From assembly GCA_963693365.1 (NCBI GenBank), contig CAVNZM010000012.1, forward strand, positions 4,526,001 through 4,590,000: DNA of 64,000 nucleotides, written 5' to 3'. This stretch comes from Amoebidium appalachense (lineage: Eukaryota > Ichthyosporea). Shown in pieces: positions 1-24,891 of this stretch. The first letter of the stretch is position 1; every line of letters begins with the position of its first letter. The notes beneath the pieces are model-generated. The model had not been told where the DNA came from, ran no database searches, and saw only the letters and a list, made by a program, of their open reading frames with translations. A program made the position numbers and the translations under genes.

Positions 1-1234
1 TGATTTTCAGGTTTGATCTATCTTTCCAAATTACAAATTAATGAAAAGACAAAACAAAATATATTCGAACATTAGTAGCGAGCAAATTTTTGTTTCAATG
101 GCTCATTATAACTTAAGTGCACATATATCCTCCTGTTGTTAGCAGTACGCAAGATTGGTTTTCCATGTCCAGCTCATAAGCATGCTTTCATATGTCGCTA
201 AGATTATAACAACGACCCAGTTATTCGTTATTCGGAATTTATCAATTTGCGGGGTTCAATTCAGAAACGTAAACATTCCATTTTGGGATATAAAAGCGCC
301 AGTGAGCTGTAATGCATCTGATTGGCTTATGTACGTAGCTGGCATTTCAGGAATTCGGTTGGTAAAAGAAAGCGATAAGATCTAATCGCATCCGGAATCC
401 TTCTAGGGCCTTATGAAAAGATAGTTTTATATTTTTTATAATGACTTATTGATATGCTCAGCAAAATAGAAGCCATCGAGATATCACCGATATCTCGGAG
501 AAGAAGATACAAAGCCCTCACTCTCGGATACGGAGGAGATAACGACTTAAATAATCATACACGCTAGAAAACTTTTTTTTTCTTTTCTTTTGACTGAAAA
601 CTCATTAAACATACTGTGGTTCAAACAGATAGTCAATAGACGTAATATCAGGATTATCTAAATAAGCCAGTCTTCTAATTTCTAACGGAAAAGATCCCGT
701 GTATCTAGGTGATATCCAGGGGCAGGTTGGATACCAGATATATCTGGTAATAATCAGGGCACCCCCGAGATCTATCCGGTGATATTCTGGGGGGGGTGCA
801 AAAATCGATATATCAAAATGGATCTCTGAAGAGGTGATATATCCTGCGCTCAGAGGGGGATATATCACGTCCACCTAGCGGGTATTATAGGAGTTATCTA
901 TATGTGTGGTGGGGTTTCCACTAGGGAGTTTTGCCGCCAAAGGCTGCCAATCAAGCAAGAGGTAAACAAGCCAAAAGAAGTAATGAATGTTACAATAGCC
1001 ATATTTGGGCAGTTGGATTTCACATCGAACCAATGTGCCAAGCTGCCGCCACATACAATACGCCTACTACCAATTACTCGAGTTCCCGCCCCAGACAGGC
1101 GGTTTTGACAGTTGACACACGTGCAACTTCTTTTCATCGGTATAAAGAGTGGTTTTTGGGCTTTCTCGGTCAGTTCTCCCACTTCAGACACGTTTACTTT
1201 TTGTGAAACCAAGCGTTCTTAACCACGCGCAGTC
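1..1234. other. Upstream non-coding region
   Basis: No gene is supported here. The first 600 bases are AT-rich. Between about 640 and 870 there is a degenerate series built on GATAT plus CAGG/CTGG words. A similar series occurs at 1725-1870, so the candidate exon at 1235 is flanked on both sides by the same kind of sequence. Confidence 0.5.
1141..1147 (+). promoter_or_regulatory. Possible TATA box
   Basis: TATAAAG lies 94 bases upstream of the ATG at 1235. The spacing suits a short 5' UTR. It is the only promoter-like element seen in front of that candidate exon, and there is no independent support. Confidence 0.3.
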
Positions 1235-1615
<381 letters not shown>

Positions 1616-1724
1616 CGTGCGCACACGTGTATTCGCCTTAGATATTCAGGTGATAAGCTTAGTCAGTAAGTTGTCTGGACTGGATACTTGGGCAGGGAAC
1701 AAATAGGATACTTTTGATATATCT

Positions 1725-1870
1725 TTTGATATTCAGGGAGGTTTTCGGGATATGTTGAGATGATACTCAGGGCATCCGCGAAAAAAAAAAAAAACGGGAT
1801 AATCTGGGGCCTTTGCGATATTTTCGTGATATATCCAGGTTGATACTCAGGGCGAAAAACAAGATATTTT
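1725..1870. repeat. Degenerate GATAT/CAGGG repeat
   Basis: Several imperfect copies of a word like GATATTCAGGG / GATACTCAGGGC recur about every 30-40 bases, resembling those at 640-870. Confidence 0.45.
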
Positions 1871-2101
1871 CAATAACTTACCTAATTCCTTCTTGGCCAT
1901 TTTATGTGGTGCACTAGGTAGAACTTTCCATGATGTCATGAGCGAGCTCGAGTGTGTTGGTTCTAAAAATTTGTCATTTTCATGTTGACCGACGTGCACA
2001 TGTTCTTGACTCTCCACATGTTTTTAACACAACCACTATTACATATGTATACATCTTGACACAGATTTGATTTAGCGGCTCTTTACTGCCAGCCACTGAC
2101 C

Positions 2102-2176
2102 ATGAAGCGATCTGCGCCAAAGTCTGCGAATAACTTGTCGATGGCTGGGGGGGGCATGCGTATGCCAGCCAAGGAT
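2102..2176 (+). CDS. Possible exon, unknown protein
   Basis: An ATG-initiated 25-codon stretch (MKRSAPKSANNLSM...) is followed by a good donor, GAT|GTACGT. It is then cut off by a poly-C tract at 2203-2277. It may be a downstream exon of the 1235 candidate or a chance frame, and there is no homology I recognise. Confidence 0.18.
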
Positions 2177-2202
2177 GTACGTGGATTTAAACCAAGTGCA
2201 CG

Positions 2203-2244
2203 CCCCCCCCCCTCCCCCCCCCCCCCCCCCCCCCCCCCCCTCCT

Positions 2245-2277
<33 letters not shown>
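2203..2277. repeat. C-rich homopolymer tract
   Basis: About 75 bases of almost pure C with isolated T interruptions. On the opposite strand it reads as poly-G with G-quadruplex potential. Confidence 0.95.
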
Positions 2278-2279
<2 letters not shown>

Positions 2280-3070
2280 TCTCCCCCACGTATATACACT
2301 AACAAATAGTTCAATTTCCATTACCACTGGGTCGGAATACTGTCTTTGAAGCGGGCAGGCCTTTGGCGTTTGTTGTTTGTCGGCACGTGCGCATCATGTC
2401 GCAGATCATTCATTCGATAGAAAGGCACGTACCCGCGGCGGCTCAGCCGCTGTGAGCCAGTCAATGCTGGCTCGTGCACATGTGACTCACGTGAGTCGTG
2501 ACTCGTGACTCGTGTCGCCATCGCCGATGATAACCCTGGGCCCTCCCCCGTACATGTGCACGAAAGGGGCGCGCGTGCGTTCAAGCACCACGTGCATCAC
2601 GCATAATATTATATTTTTATTATTCCTCTCTCGGTAGTAAATTGGAAACTTTCATGACGATTGTTTTTATTCACGTTTTAGCACCAGACTGTACGTATTC
2701 GCACGAGTGCATGTACATGTCAAGAGTTCGATATGGCTATCAAGCTGGCATTCTTCTCAAGTTCATGGAATGTGGCCAGGTGGCCTGCGCGACGGCTGTG
2801 ACAAGCATGGCAAACAGCCTGAGGCTGTATGCACGAGCCGGTTCAAAAATAGCATGTCAGTGCCGGAGAGCCTACTACACTTACTTTCCTTTGCTTTAAT
2901 TCTGTTGCAAAAAATTATATGTTACTATCTATTAGCTTAAAGCTTTATTTTAAGTGCTACGAGAATTCTCCTTCCCATTACTTTCTGCACCGGTGGTATC
3001 ACGGTACCTCGCTATATATATGTATTATAAACTTCTATGGCCATCTACTGCAGACTACAACAAGTTGTAG

Positions 3071-3322
3071 GTGATGATTGGCTCCCTGTACTCAGCCGTT
3101 CGGCAGGAAAAAGTCGGAGGGGACAATGAAACTCGGAGGGGAAAACTCGGGAAGCGCTGCGATTGTCTCCCACGGCTTGCAAGCAGTGATTTCCTTGCAA
3201 AGACTGTGAGTCCTCACCCATTTTGCACCGGGCTCTCACCTGAGGACTTCAGGCCGCTATTGCTCTTTCAGCCTACGTACGGCTGCGGCACCCGGGCACT
3301 GCACCAGGGTTCCGCACACCAG
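3071..3322 (+). CDS. Possible exon pair, unknown protein
   Basis: A frame opening after TTGTAG at about 3070 runs to the strong donor ACT|GTGAGT near 3207. A second stretch between CTTTCAG (ends 3271) and CAG|GTCTCT (ends 3322) has exon-like boundaries. The encoded peptides match no family I know. Both could be splice-site coincidences in non-coding DNA. Confidence 0.18.
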
Positions 3323-3359
3323 GTCTCTTTCTTTGTTATTATGATTATAATAATGAATC

Positions 3360-4403
3360 CTCTTTGAGAAACATTGCATAGTGGGTGGGTGGGGGGTGGG
3401 TGACAGTGAGTGAGTGAGTGATCATGAGTGAGTGAGTCAGTCAGTGAGTGAGTACTAGTGTGTGTACGTGTTTTGGAAGGGGGGGGTTTGGAAGGGGGGG
3501 GGGGAGGGGGGGGGGGGGGGGGGGGGCTGGTGGGGAAGGCCGCGGGGTGGGGGAGAAGGGCTAAGGAAACAGAGGAGAGGCAAGGATGGAGGTAGGCCTC
3601 GCAATCGGAAGGACAGGGAAAGAAACTCGAAGGAGGGAGGGAGGTGTGGATGGAGGCAGGGAGGGAGGGATGGAGGCCTGAATGACCCTTCCCAGAGGGG
3701 GGGGGGGGGGGGGGGGGTCTGCTCACGGACGGAGATAAAGAAAGGGACCTGCCACAAGGTGCATTTCCTTTCTGTCAACATTAAATGTTTGGCAAGTGTA
3801 CAGGTGTGTTACTTTTATGTCGACATCACTGACAGTTGGGCCACGATCACAACAGATCAGATAAACCGATTATCACATACAAAGAAAGGCCGTAAAAAAG
3901 GCCATCAACAACTTGTTGAGGGAATATATATTCAAGGTTAAAGCTTCGACCATACATGCATTCACATCACCATGGGTCATTCGCGCCTAACGACATTAGA
4001 TATTAAATTCTGTATGTCCGACGGTATCCCCCCCCCCCCCCCCCCCCCCCCTCCCTCCTCCCCTCACATTCGTGTAGTAATAAATATATGAGCCGATCTC
4101 CCCCCCCCCCCCCCCCTCCCCCTCCGGGTTCTCTCTCTCTCTCTCTCTCCCCCCCCCCCCCCCCCCCCGGTTCCTCCCCCCCCCCCCCCCCCCCGGGCCC
4201 CGCCCCGCCCCTTCCCCCCTTTCTCCTTTCCCCCTCCTACTCCCCCAGGATCACTCAATACGAAAGGACCGGAAAAGAAGATACAAGGCAAAAACATACT
4301 CGAAAAATGGGAAGAACACACCGCAGGGAAACATATGAACTGTTTCCAGGAGAAAGAGAGGAGTAGACATTCAAACCCTCCAAGCTGAACCGGTACGGAA
4401 TTA
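3360..4403. repeat. Simple-sequence block between genes
   Basis: Contains GAGT/GTGA tetramer repeats (3361-3460), several G tracts (3478-3530, 3697-3718), a (GGGA) block, C tracts (4028-4060, 4099-4117, 4150-4195) and a short CT microsatellite. No gene is seen. It lies downstream of the minus-strand gene that ends at 4404. Confidence 0.7.
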
Positions 4404-15471
<11,068 letters not shown>

Positions 15472-16525
15472 CTGTTTGTAAAACCACACAATCAATTAAC
15501 ACCCGTGAGCATCTTCAAAGATCGGAAGCAAGTGTGAAGCGGAAGGGCCTCAGTACTAATTCATGATCTGGGAGTGAACAACAGGAAAAGCAAATACATC
15601 CCAGAAAAAACCTTTCAGCCAGAGAGCTGGAGTTAATTTAGAAGAAAACGGAGCTCAAGCACGAGTCTGTGCTCAAGGAATGGCAACTTAGGAAAAAAGC
15701 GCAAGCTGAGTGTTTGTGCAAATTCAATTATCCTGTGTCTTAAGCCCAAGTGTTTGCAGAGAGGGGTTTATATGCACCTGGCTTTGGTGCTGGCTTAAAG
15801 GCGTAATAGGGGCCGCTTGTGATGGGCGTTGGGAGCCCCAGAGGCTGCGGAGAGGCCGCTGCCTCAGCCATGATGCTTTCAAGCAATCGATGCTATAGTC
15901 GGTTTGCTCTCGTTTAACAGGGATGATAAGCGTGATGTTTTTTGCTTGTTCCCTCGCCAAAACTAACATGTGCTTATATGGAGACCAAGGGACCATTTAT
16001 GTTCAGCGAAGACTAGACAAAGAGATGGCTTGCGGGTACGTATACGTGTGTTTTCAAACTCTTTTTCTGTGCACTCACACTCGCACTGACATGCTCGTAT
16101 ATCAACATGACCAGCTTGCTTTGAGATCTTAAAAACAACCATAATACCTCAAACTACAAATAGCCTACACCAATGATTTTCCGCTAGCGGGAGATCTATT
16201 TTCTGCAAGTTCAGTTTGATTCACTATATTACAATTTATGTTCTGACTGCTGAAAGTCAATGGAAGCTGCAGCAGCAGCCCCCCCCCCCCCCCAAAAAAA
16301 AAAAAATGTTCGCCCGCAGTCACACAGCTAAGCATGACATACGGCCCGTCTAGGATACACCCATTGTAGCTCGTTGAGTTTTTCTTCTTGCATGCACGCT
16401 GTATCATTTCCATTCAAGTTTACCGTAAGGCTCCACCCAGCCTCTCGTGGTCACTTGAGCCCGGGAACAACAACGCGCAGAAAAACAAGTTCTTGGTGTT
16501 GTTGCACCCGTCCTGATTTGCGAAG
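15472..16525. promoter_or_regulatory. Divergent intergenic region, lectin-like/HAP40
   Basis: Separates the 5'-most supported minus-strand exon from the HAP40 start codon on the plus strand. It is mostly ordinary complex sequence, unlike the introns, so it is a plausible shared promoter. It includes a C18A13 block near 16281. No defined motif could be assigned. Confidence 0.4.
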
Positions 16526-16784
16526 ATGCAGAACCCGGACTACTGGAACTCCTTTCGTGCGATATCTGCAAAACTGCGAAGGTGAGTGCATGAAACGAGC
16601 ATGGTTAGTCTATAGAGAGCAAATGCGGTAAACCCGAGCATTGAGTGCTTCGTGAGTTCAAGGAGAGCATAACAGAGGGGAGGGGGAGGGGGGGGGGGGG
16701 GGGGGGGGGGGGGGAGGACGGGGTATCGGTCCAAGGAATAGAGCCCGAAAGGTTTTCTTTGCATCAAGCTGTGGATGCGCGCAC

Positions 16785-16827
<43 letters not shown>

Positions 16828-17830
16828 TCTCATAGTTGCATTGGCGTGAATCTCGAACGAAGATCCCACATCACCACTTGGAAGTCTAGTACCAGGTAGC
16901 AACACACATTGTTCGCCTTACGCTGCTGAGACCTCGTAGGCACGCTTTGAACGAACATGGTAGTGAGAGAGTTCTCTAGCACTTGCAGGTTGTGGTTTTG
17001 GTGCTCTTGTAGCAGCCGGATATTTTTTGTCATGCTGATTTCGACACAACATGTCACATTGCCATGGTTTTGCTGTAAGTCTCACAACACACCCGTATAC
17101 ACAAGCAGTTTTTGTGCAAACCCAAGCACACAATCACACAACGTACATCTTTATACACAGACGGTTTTATTCTCAACACACAACCCCACCACACATCCAT
17201 ACACACAGGCGGTTTTTGCGCAAACCCAACAATGCCGAGGCCTCGGTTGCATACCAGAAGCTCATGAACCAGCTCAAGCAGGCCGGCGCACACCAGCTGG
17301 CTGCATACTGCAGCCTGGCCGTTGCAAGGTGTGCGCATGTTTTACTTATGCACCAATAGTTTTATTTTTTTGTCTTATGCACCAATAGTTTTATTTTTTT
17401 TTCTTATGCACCAATAGTTTTTGCACCAATAGTTTCTATACTTTCTTATGCACAAATAGTTTTTATTCTTTTCTTATGCACCACCCCTTTGGGGAGGGGG
17501 GGGGGGGGGGGGGGGGAGCCTCGGGGATGGCCGGTCAGACCTTGCTGGTACTTTGGGTGAAATGATCTGCCACTTGAGAATTATATGTGTGTGTGTACCC
17601 GTGTGCATTTGATAGTGTTTGCATGTCCCTCTTAGGGTTAATATATATGCATTACTTTAGCCGTTGTGACCTCGTACTTCGTTCTGCCACTACTGCGGGG
17701 TGTAAAATATGCTACCCCCTCCCCCCCCCCCCCCCCCCCCCCCCCCCTCTCCGCAGGGGAGGAGGGGGGGAGAGGGGGGAGGGGGGAGAGGGTTGCTTGA
17801 CCAAATTTCGTTTGTGCAGTTGATGGTAGT

Positions 17831-17874
<44 letters not shown>

Positions 17875-17999
17875 TGAAGAAACCCGTGTGGATTTTGAAT
17901 GCTAATGCATATCTTTTGTGTGTGGGTAGATGTGAGCAGGCACAGGGCAATCAGGTGGAGGAGGCAAAGTTCATGTACAGTGCCGGTAAGCTATCAGAT

Positions 18000-18047
<48 letters not shown>

Positions 18048-20395
18048 ACACTCCGTCCGCCTCCCCCACCACTTTTCCTTTCGTACGCACTTACACACAC
18101 ACATTGCCCTCCCCCTCCCCCCCCCCGCGCCCACACACACATACACACACATGATGGGGCCACACAACGCTTGGGTGTGTGTGGGGGGGGAGGGGGGGGG
18201 GAATGAGGATAATATTTTTGGTTCTGTGCATGAACCGGCTAAGTACGTTTATTGTCCAGTCTCTTCCACGGGTGCATCACAGAAGTTTGACGGCCTTCTT
18301 TTCAACTCTCGATTGCTACTCCCTCTGTCAATTGTGCCCCCCCCCCCCCTTTTTTTTTTCTTCATCTTCGCTAGTCTATTGGAGAGAGGGGGGGGAAGGG
18401 GGGGGGGGGGGGGGGGGGGGGGGGGGAGGGGGGCCCAATCTGAATCGTGTTCCGCAAATGTGTCCTTCGTACTGTGTACCGGACTTCCAATCCTCCCCCC
18501 CCCCCCCCCCCCCCCTCCTCCTCCTCCCCCTTAACACCCCCTCCTTCCGAAACCCCCCCCCCCCCCCCCCCCCCCCTCAAAAAAAAAAAAAAAAAAAAAA
18601 AAACAGCAGAATTTTTCCTTGTGAATTTTTTCATCTCCTTGTCGTGTTTGGCTGACGATAGCCTTCCCGTCCACATATATGCGCAGCGCAACTGTACCTG
18701 TCAGCCGTGCATAATGATGCCGTGTCGGCCTATGTGACCTTTGCTGACAACATCACAGACGCTACAAACACATACTTATTAGCAGTTGAGGTGATTGTTC
18801 TCCCCCCCCCCCTCCCCCCCCTCTTGTGTCTCCTCCATATTTCCAACCCTCTGACGCATACATCACCCCCTCCCCCCTTCCCCCCCCCCCCTCTGCCCCT
18901 GTTTAGGTCACAGTATGTGTATGAGAAAGTAAAAGGGAAATGAGAAGAAGATTCATGCACGAACGCACACATGCATACACGATGCATGCACACTCGTGTG
19001 CACACGCGCACACGCCCACGCACACTTGCACGCATGCATGTGTGCGTCCATGCACACAATCTCTCACAGGCACTCGCGCACTCGAGCACGCACGGACACA
19101 TTACATTTCCGCCGCCACCCACACAAGCACACACACCCGTCCCCTAATGTGTAGAACGGAAAAACCCGGGGCGGGGAAGGGCGGAGAGAAAGGGGAGGGG
19201 GAGGGGGGGGAGGGTTGGTAAGCTGCAGCGTGGTAGAGGCTTGCATGTTCTTGCTTTGTTCACTTCCTGGCCGATAAGATGGATAGTCATTGCATTGTCC
19301 ATCCTCCCTTGAATCAGCAATGTGAGAAAGCATAGGAAATGGGAAATACTGAATTGCCCCCCTCCCCTCCCCCCCCCTCCCCCCTCCCCCCCCCCCCCCC
19401 CCCCCAAAAATGCTTTTGTGGAGGCATAGGACCCCCCTGATGATGGGCTCTGTTCAAGTTTCTTCTGTCTGCACGCTTAAATTGTTTGATTTTGGGTTTC
19501 TCATTTTCGTGACGTTTTTCTTGTTGCTCTTTGTTGTCTCCTCCATATTCCCAACCCTCTAACGCATACATCCCCCCTTCCCCCACACCGCTTTACTTCC
19601 ATGCAACCGGGCATGGTTGCTCTGTGTCGTGCATCTGTAAGCACATACGCATTTTTCGCTGCACTGCTTTCGTTTGCACACACATCTTCACCGTTTTGCT
19701 CACCTTGCTTGCATAAGCAACCCTGCTCGTCTTTGATCAAGACGAGTTGACCCTCCCAAGTTCAGTTGATGCTGCTGTCTGAGTTGGAGAGTCGTATATA
19801 CGCGGGCTAAGGGGTCGAAACTCAGACGCAATTGATGACTTGGGCCCTCCCTGAGGATGGGCTCTGCTTATGACGCATGCTGTGCGCATGGCTGATGTTG
19901 CATACTTGAATGTTTGCCTTGGCATGTGTCCTGCACCATACTTCTCATCGTGTATGCGTACTTCGTACCGTGTTCCGCATTCAAACCTCCCCCCCCCCCC
20001 CCCCCTTGCCGCCGCTGTCCTCCGCCTGAGGATGGGCTCTGCTTGTTTCGCATACTGTGCGTGTTGCTGATGTTGCATTCTTAAATGTTTGCTTTTGCCT
20101 GTGTCCTGCATTGTGTTTCTCATCGTGTTCTTGTACTTAGTACCGTGTTCCCCATTCTAATCCCCCCCCCCCCCCCCCCCCCTCCCCCTCTCCCCGGGGC
20201 CTTGCCGCACCTTGCCTGGTTATATCTCTGTTGGTTTCTCCAGTTTGAGTTTTTGTTTGTGCCATATTCCATATTCCACAATGTTGAAAAAATTCTTATT
20301 TATGCAACATTCCCTCCCTTCCCCCACCCTCTGCACACACGCAGGCACACGTACAAAACAAGCGCCTGTACACACACACACACACACATGCACGC

Positions 20396-20494
<99 letters not shown>

Positions 20495-20923
20495 ACATAC
20501 ACACACACACACCAGCTGTATCTGAATATGAACAAGACCTCAATTGCAGCAATGCTTCTAATTGAGCTTGCGGGAGCCCTGGAGGTGAGCCCCTCCCCCC
20601 CCTCCCCCCCCCCCCCCCCCCCCCCCCCTCCCCCCACCACCACCAACCACCACCACCTTCCAGTCTAGCAGACTAGCACATTCCCCCCCTCCCTCCCCCC
20701 GATCTTTTTCTTTTCCCAGTTGTTCCTATTTATTTGTCTTCGCTTTTTTTGGTTTGTTTGTGTTGTTTGTACCCTTTTTTTTTTTTTTTTTGCTGCGCAC
20801 GTGAGTACGTGACACACATGCAGACAGGCACGAGCAGTGCATTATGCAATTACAAACACACACACACCCACCACCACTTCCACCTCATCACTACCATCAC
20901 TCCCGTTCTTGTCTTCTTCTCCC

Positions 20924-20954
<31 letters not shown>

Positions 20955-21278
20955 AAAAAAAAAAAAAAATCCCGACGCTCCATGCTGATAATGGGCTCTG
21001 TTCAAGTGTCTGGTTTAACTCGCTTTTCCCCCCTCTTTCTTCCCTCCTTTCCTCCTCTCTTCCCCCTTTTCCCCGCTTTTTCCTCTTTCCCTCCCACCTT
21101 CCTTCTCTAATCCTTTGCTCATCTACCCCTTCCGCTTTATTTTCTTTTTTTTTTTTTTTTTGCTTTTCTTTTTTTTTTTTTTTTTTTTCCTTCACTCTGT
21201 CGTCCTCGACTTCATTTTGCCTTTCCTCGTGTCACGATGTGCGTGAGCGCGTGCGTGTGCGTGTGTGTGTCCGCGTGA

Positions 21279-21317
<39 letters not shown>

Positions 21318-21836
21318 GCCCCTTGAGAGAGAGTGAGAGGAGAGGGGGGGGGGGGGGGGGGGAGAAAGAGAGAGAGACACTGAGAAAAAGAGCCAGACGG
21401 GGAGGGGATTAGTGCGGGGGGATTCGGAGGGAGGGCCGGACGAAGGGGGGGGAGGGGGGAGAGGGGGGTTGTGGCGTGGGGGGCCTTATTTCATTCTCCT
21501 TCCTTCTTTAACCCTTTACTCACCCACACCTTCTTCCTTTTTTTTTTTTCCCCTTTTTCTTTTTTGTTTAACCCAGGTACTCCGCCTTCCAGCCGAGGCC
21601 GTGATCTACTACAACAAGGCCATAGTGCTGCAGGAGCACACCCCCCTTGCATCCATCCACACAAGGGTTAAGGCGGCATCTTGCAGGATACAGGCAGGTG
21701 GGTGTATCCCATGTTTTTGCTTTGCCCTTCGGGGGGGGGGGGGGGGGGGGGGGGGGAGGTAAGAGAGTATGTGGGGGGGGGGGGGGGAGGGGGGAAGGAG
21801 AGGGATAGAGAGAGAGTGAGAGAGAGAGAGAGAGAG

Positions 21837-21881
<45 letters not shown>

Positions 21882-22849
21882 AAAAAATGAGTTTGTGTGT
21901 GTGTGTGTGTGGGGGAGGGGGGGGGGGGGGGGAGAGAGAGAGGGGGAGGGGGGGGGGGGGGCGGAGTAGAGAGAGGGAGGGGAAGGGGGGCAGGGGAAAG
22001 GGGGGGGGTGGGGGAGGAAAGAGAAAGAAAAGATTAGAAGAACGTATCTGGGTAGGAGTGTTGTGTGATTATCGAAGGCACGGTAGGAGGGCATAGGGAT
22101 GTTTGCTTATGCTGCGCATCAGTGAGGAAAAGTAAGGGTGTGGAGTGTGATAGGGCTGGGTGACTATGTATGTCTCCCCCCCCCCCCCCCCCCTCTCCCC
22201 CCCTCCCCCCCCCCCCCCTCCCCCTCCCCCCGCCCTCCCTCCCTCCCTCCCTCCCTCCCCCCCTCCCCTCCCCCCTTCGGAAACCGAGGTTGGTATGTTC
22301 CGTTGGTCACACATCGCTTACAAGCATATGTTTTCTCAGGTTTTTTTCTTCTCCATAAAGCGGAAATATATTGGAATAAGGTTGGGAGATGAGGGTGAGG
22401 TGGGTGGTGGTGATGTTGGTGGTGGTGGTGGTGGGGGGGAGAGGGGGGGGGGGGGGGGGCATCTGAAGAAATCCTTCTCTCTCTCTCTCTCTCTCCCCCC
22501 CCCCCCCCCCCCCCCCCCCCCCCGCCCCCTCCCCTCCCCCCCCTCCCTCCACTCTTATTAGAAAGAAATCAGAAATCGGAAAGGGGGGTATTGGGTGGTT
22601 CACTCTCTTCAGGAGAAATACCGGGAAACTGGGTTGAAATGTGGAGATTTTTTTTCATTTTGAACACTGCCCAACACATGTTCGGCGATGAACTAAAAAA
22701 TCATTCTCCTGAACCCAGGGGACTACGATGGCGCCGTGGATACGCTTGCAGAGGCAATAGACCTCTCACTGGAAACCGGTAAATTTCCCTTCGGATTTCG
22801 ACTTGTGCTCTGTTGATATCGTCTATATCACGACCCATTCTCTGTTGCT

Positions 22850-22885
<36 letters not shown>

Positions 22886-23856
22886 ATGGAGGGGGGGAGG
22901 GGGGAGGTGGGAGGTGGGGAGAGGTGTGGAAGGGGGGGGGGGGGGGATGGAGGAAGGGGAGGGAGGGCGGGGGGGGGGGGGGGGGGGGGGGAGGGGAGGG
23001 GTGGAACTCGGAATCATTATGTTGACGTGTTTCATTCCTTTTGCAGCGCGAGTGATTGGACAGAAAGTGGAGAGCGAGACTGGGGCCACACAGACAGACA
23101 GTGCGTGGAGGGCATGTGGGGATGTGGTGGTGCAGGCAGAGACTACGAGGGTACTGCTACTGTGCTTGCTGCAGGTGTGTGTGTACGTGTGTTTCTTTTG
23201 GGGGGGGGGGGGGGGGGGTGTTGGGGGGAGGGGGTTGTTGGGAGGGGAGGGGGGGGGGGGGGGGGAAGTGGGTATGGGTGGGTGGGTGGGTGGGTGGGTG
23301 GGTGGGGAGGTAAGGGGCGAGGGGTGTGGGGGGGGTTGGGAGTTTCTTTTTTTTGGGGGGAGGGGGGGATGTGGGGAGAGGTGTGTGTGGGGGGGAGGGG
23401 GGGAGGGTTTAAGGGGTTACTGTATATGTAAGTGTGTGTATGTTTTGCGTGTGTGTGTGTGGGGGGGGGGGGGGGGGAGGGGGTTTGGATATGGATGGAT
23501 GTTTGTGGCAGGCAGGAGAGGGATGGGGAAGGGGGGGGAGGGGGGGGGGGGAGTGTAGGTGCGGATGAGCAAGTGTAAATTTTCTTTTTTAATTTCTATA
23601 AAATGCTACCTGAATAGACAGATGGGTCTGTGAATTCCATGCCGTAGAATGAATGGCATGATAACTCGGGGGCAGAATGTTGGTGTAGCTCGGATTTGGT
23701 TGGGGGAAAAGGTGTCGTTTTGCCATGAACAAGCATGGGGGAGGAAGGGGGCGCGGGGGGGGGGGGGGGGGGGGGGGGATGTGTGGGACCATCGTGTTCA
23801 GGACCTTGGTGTAACATCCCTTCTCCTTGCACACACGCACAGACACACACACACAA

Positions 23857-23908
<52 letters not shown>

Positions 23909-23926
23909 AACGCAAACTGCACACCC

Positions 23927-23975
<49 letters not shown>

Positions 23976-24118
23976 TTTCCATCCCGTTTCCTCCCAGCCC
24001 CCACCCGACCACCCCAAGAAGGGCTACCTTTCTGCCCTTGCTCAGTTCGACAGCCCAAACCCCTCCGTTTCAAACATGTCGCCAGATCTCTACTACTTGC
24101 TACAGTCGGTAATCGTAC

Positions 24119-24163
<45 letters not shown>

Positions 24164-24733
24164 ACCCACCCACCCACCCACCCACAGACACACACACACA
24201 CACCACGCACACACACATACAAAGACATACCTGTGCCCACACACCCACAAGCACGCACCCTCACACACGTTCGAAATTACGAGGACATCGGCTTTATGAG
24301 GAGAGAGACTGTGCGAAAGAGACAGTGTAAAGAGGGTGTGTGTGCGTGTGTAGTTTTGCGGTGGTAGGGTGGCTGAGGGACCGATTTTGGGGCCAATGAT
24401 CGAATGAATCAGCCGCCTGGTTTTTACGCCATCGAATGTGTTGCTGGCATGGTCTCTTGTTGGCCAACTACCACAACATTCATTCTCTTTGCCCTGCCCT
24501 TGGCTAATACATACCCCCCCCACCCCCCCCCCCCCCCCCCCCCCCCCGCCCCTCCTCCTCCTCCTCCCCCCCCCCCCCTCCCCCGCCCTCTCCTCCCCCC
24601 TCCCCCCCCCCCCCCCTTGCCCCTTTGTTATTTTGTATGTAACACATTCTACCCCCCCTTACCAACCCACCCACTATGTACTATCACACAACCACCATCA
24701 CCACAACCACCTTCCCCCCTCCCCTCCCCCTCC

Positions 24734-24764
<31 letters not shown>

Positions 24765-24796
24765 ACACACACACGTGCATGCAGGCGTACACGCAC

Positions 24797-24891
<95 letters not shown>

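Noticed and set aside
18905-18945. Micro-exon encoding YVYEK in HAP40 intron 4
   Set aside because: Exons 18687-18790 and 20516-20584 join directly in phase and align with the family without it.
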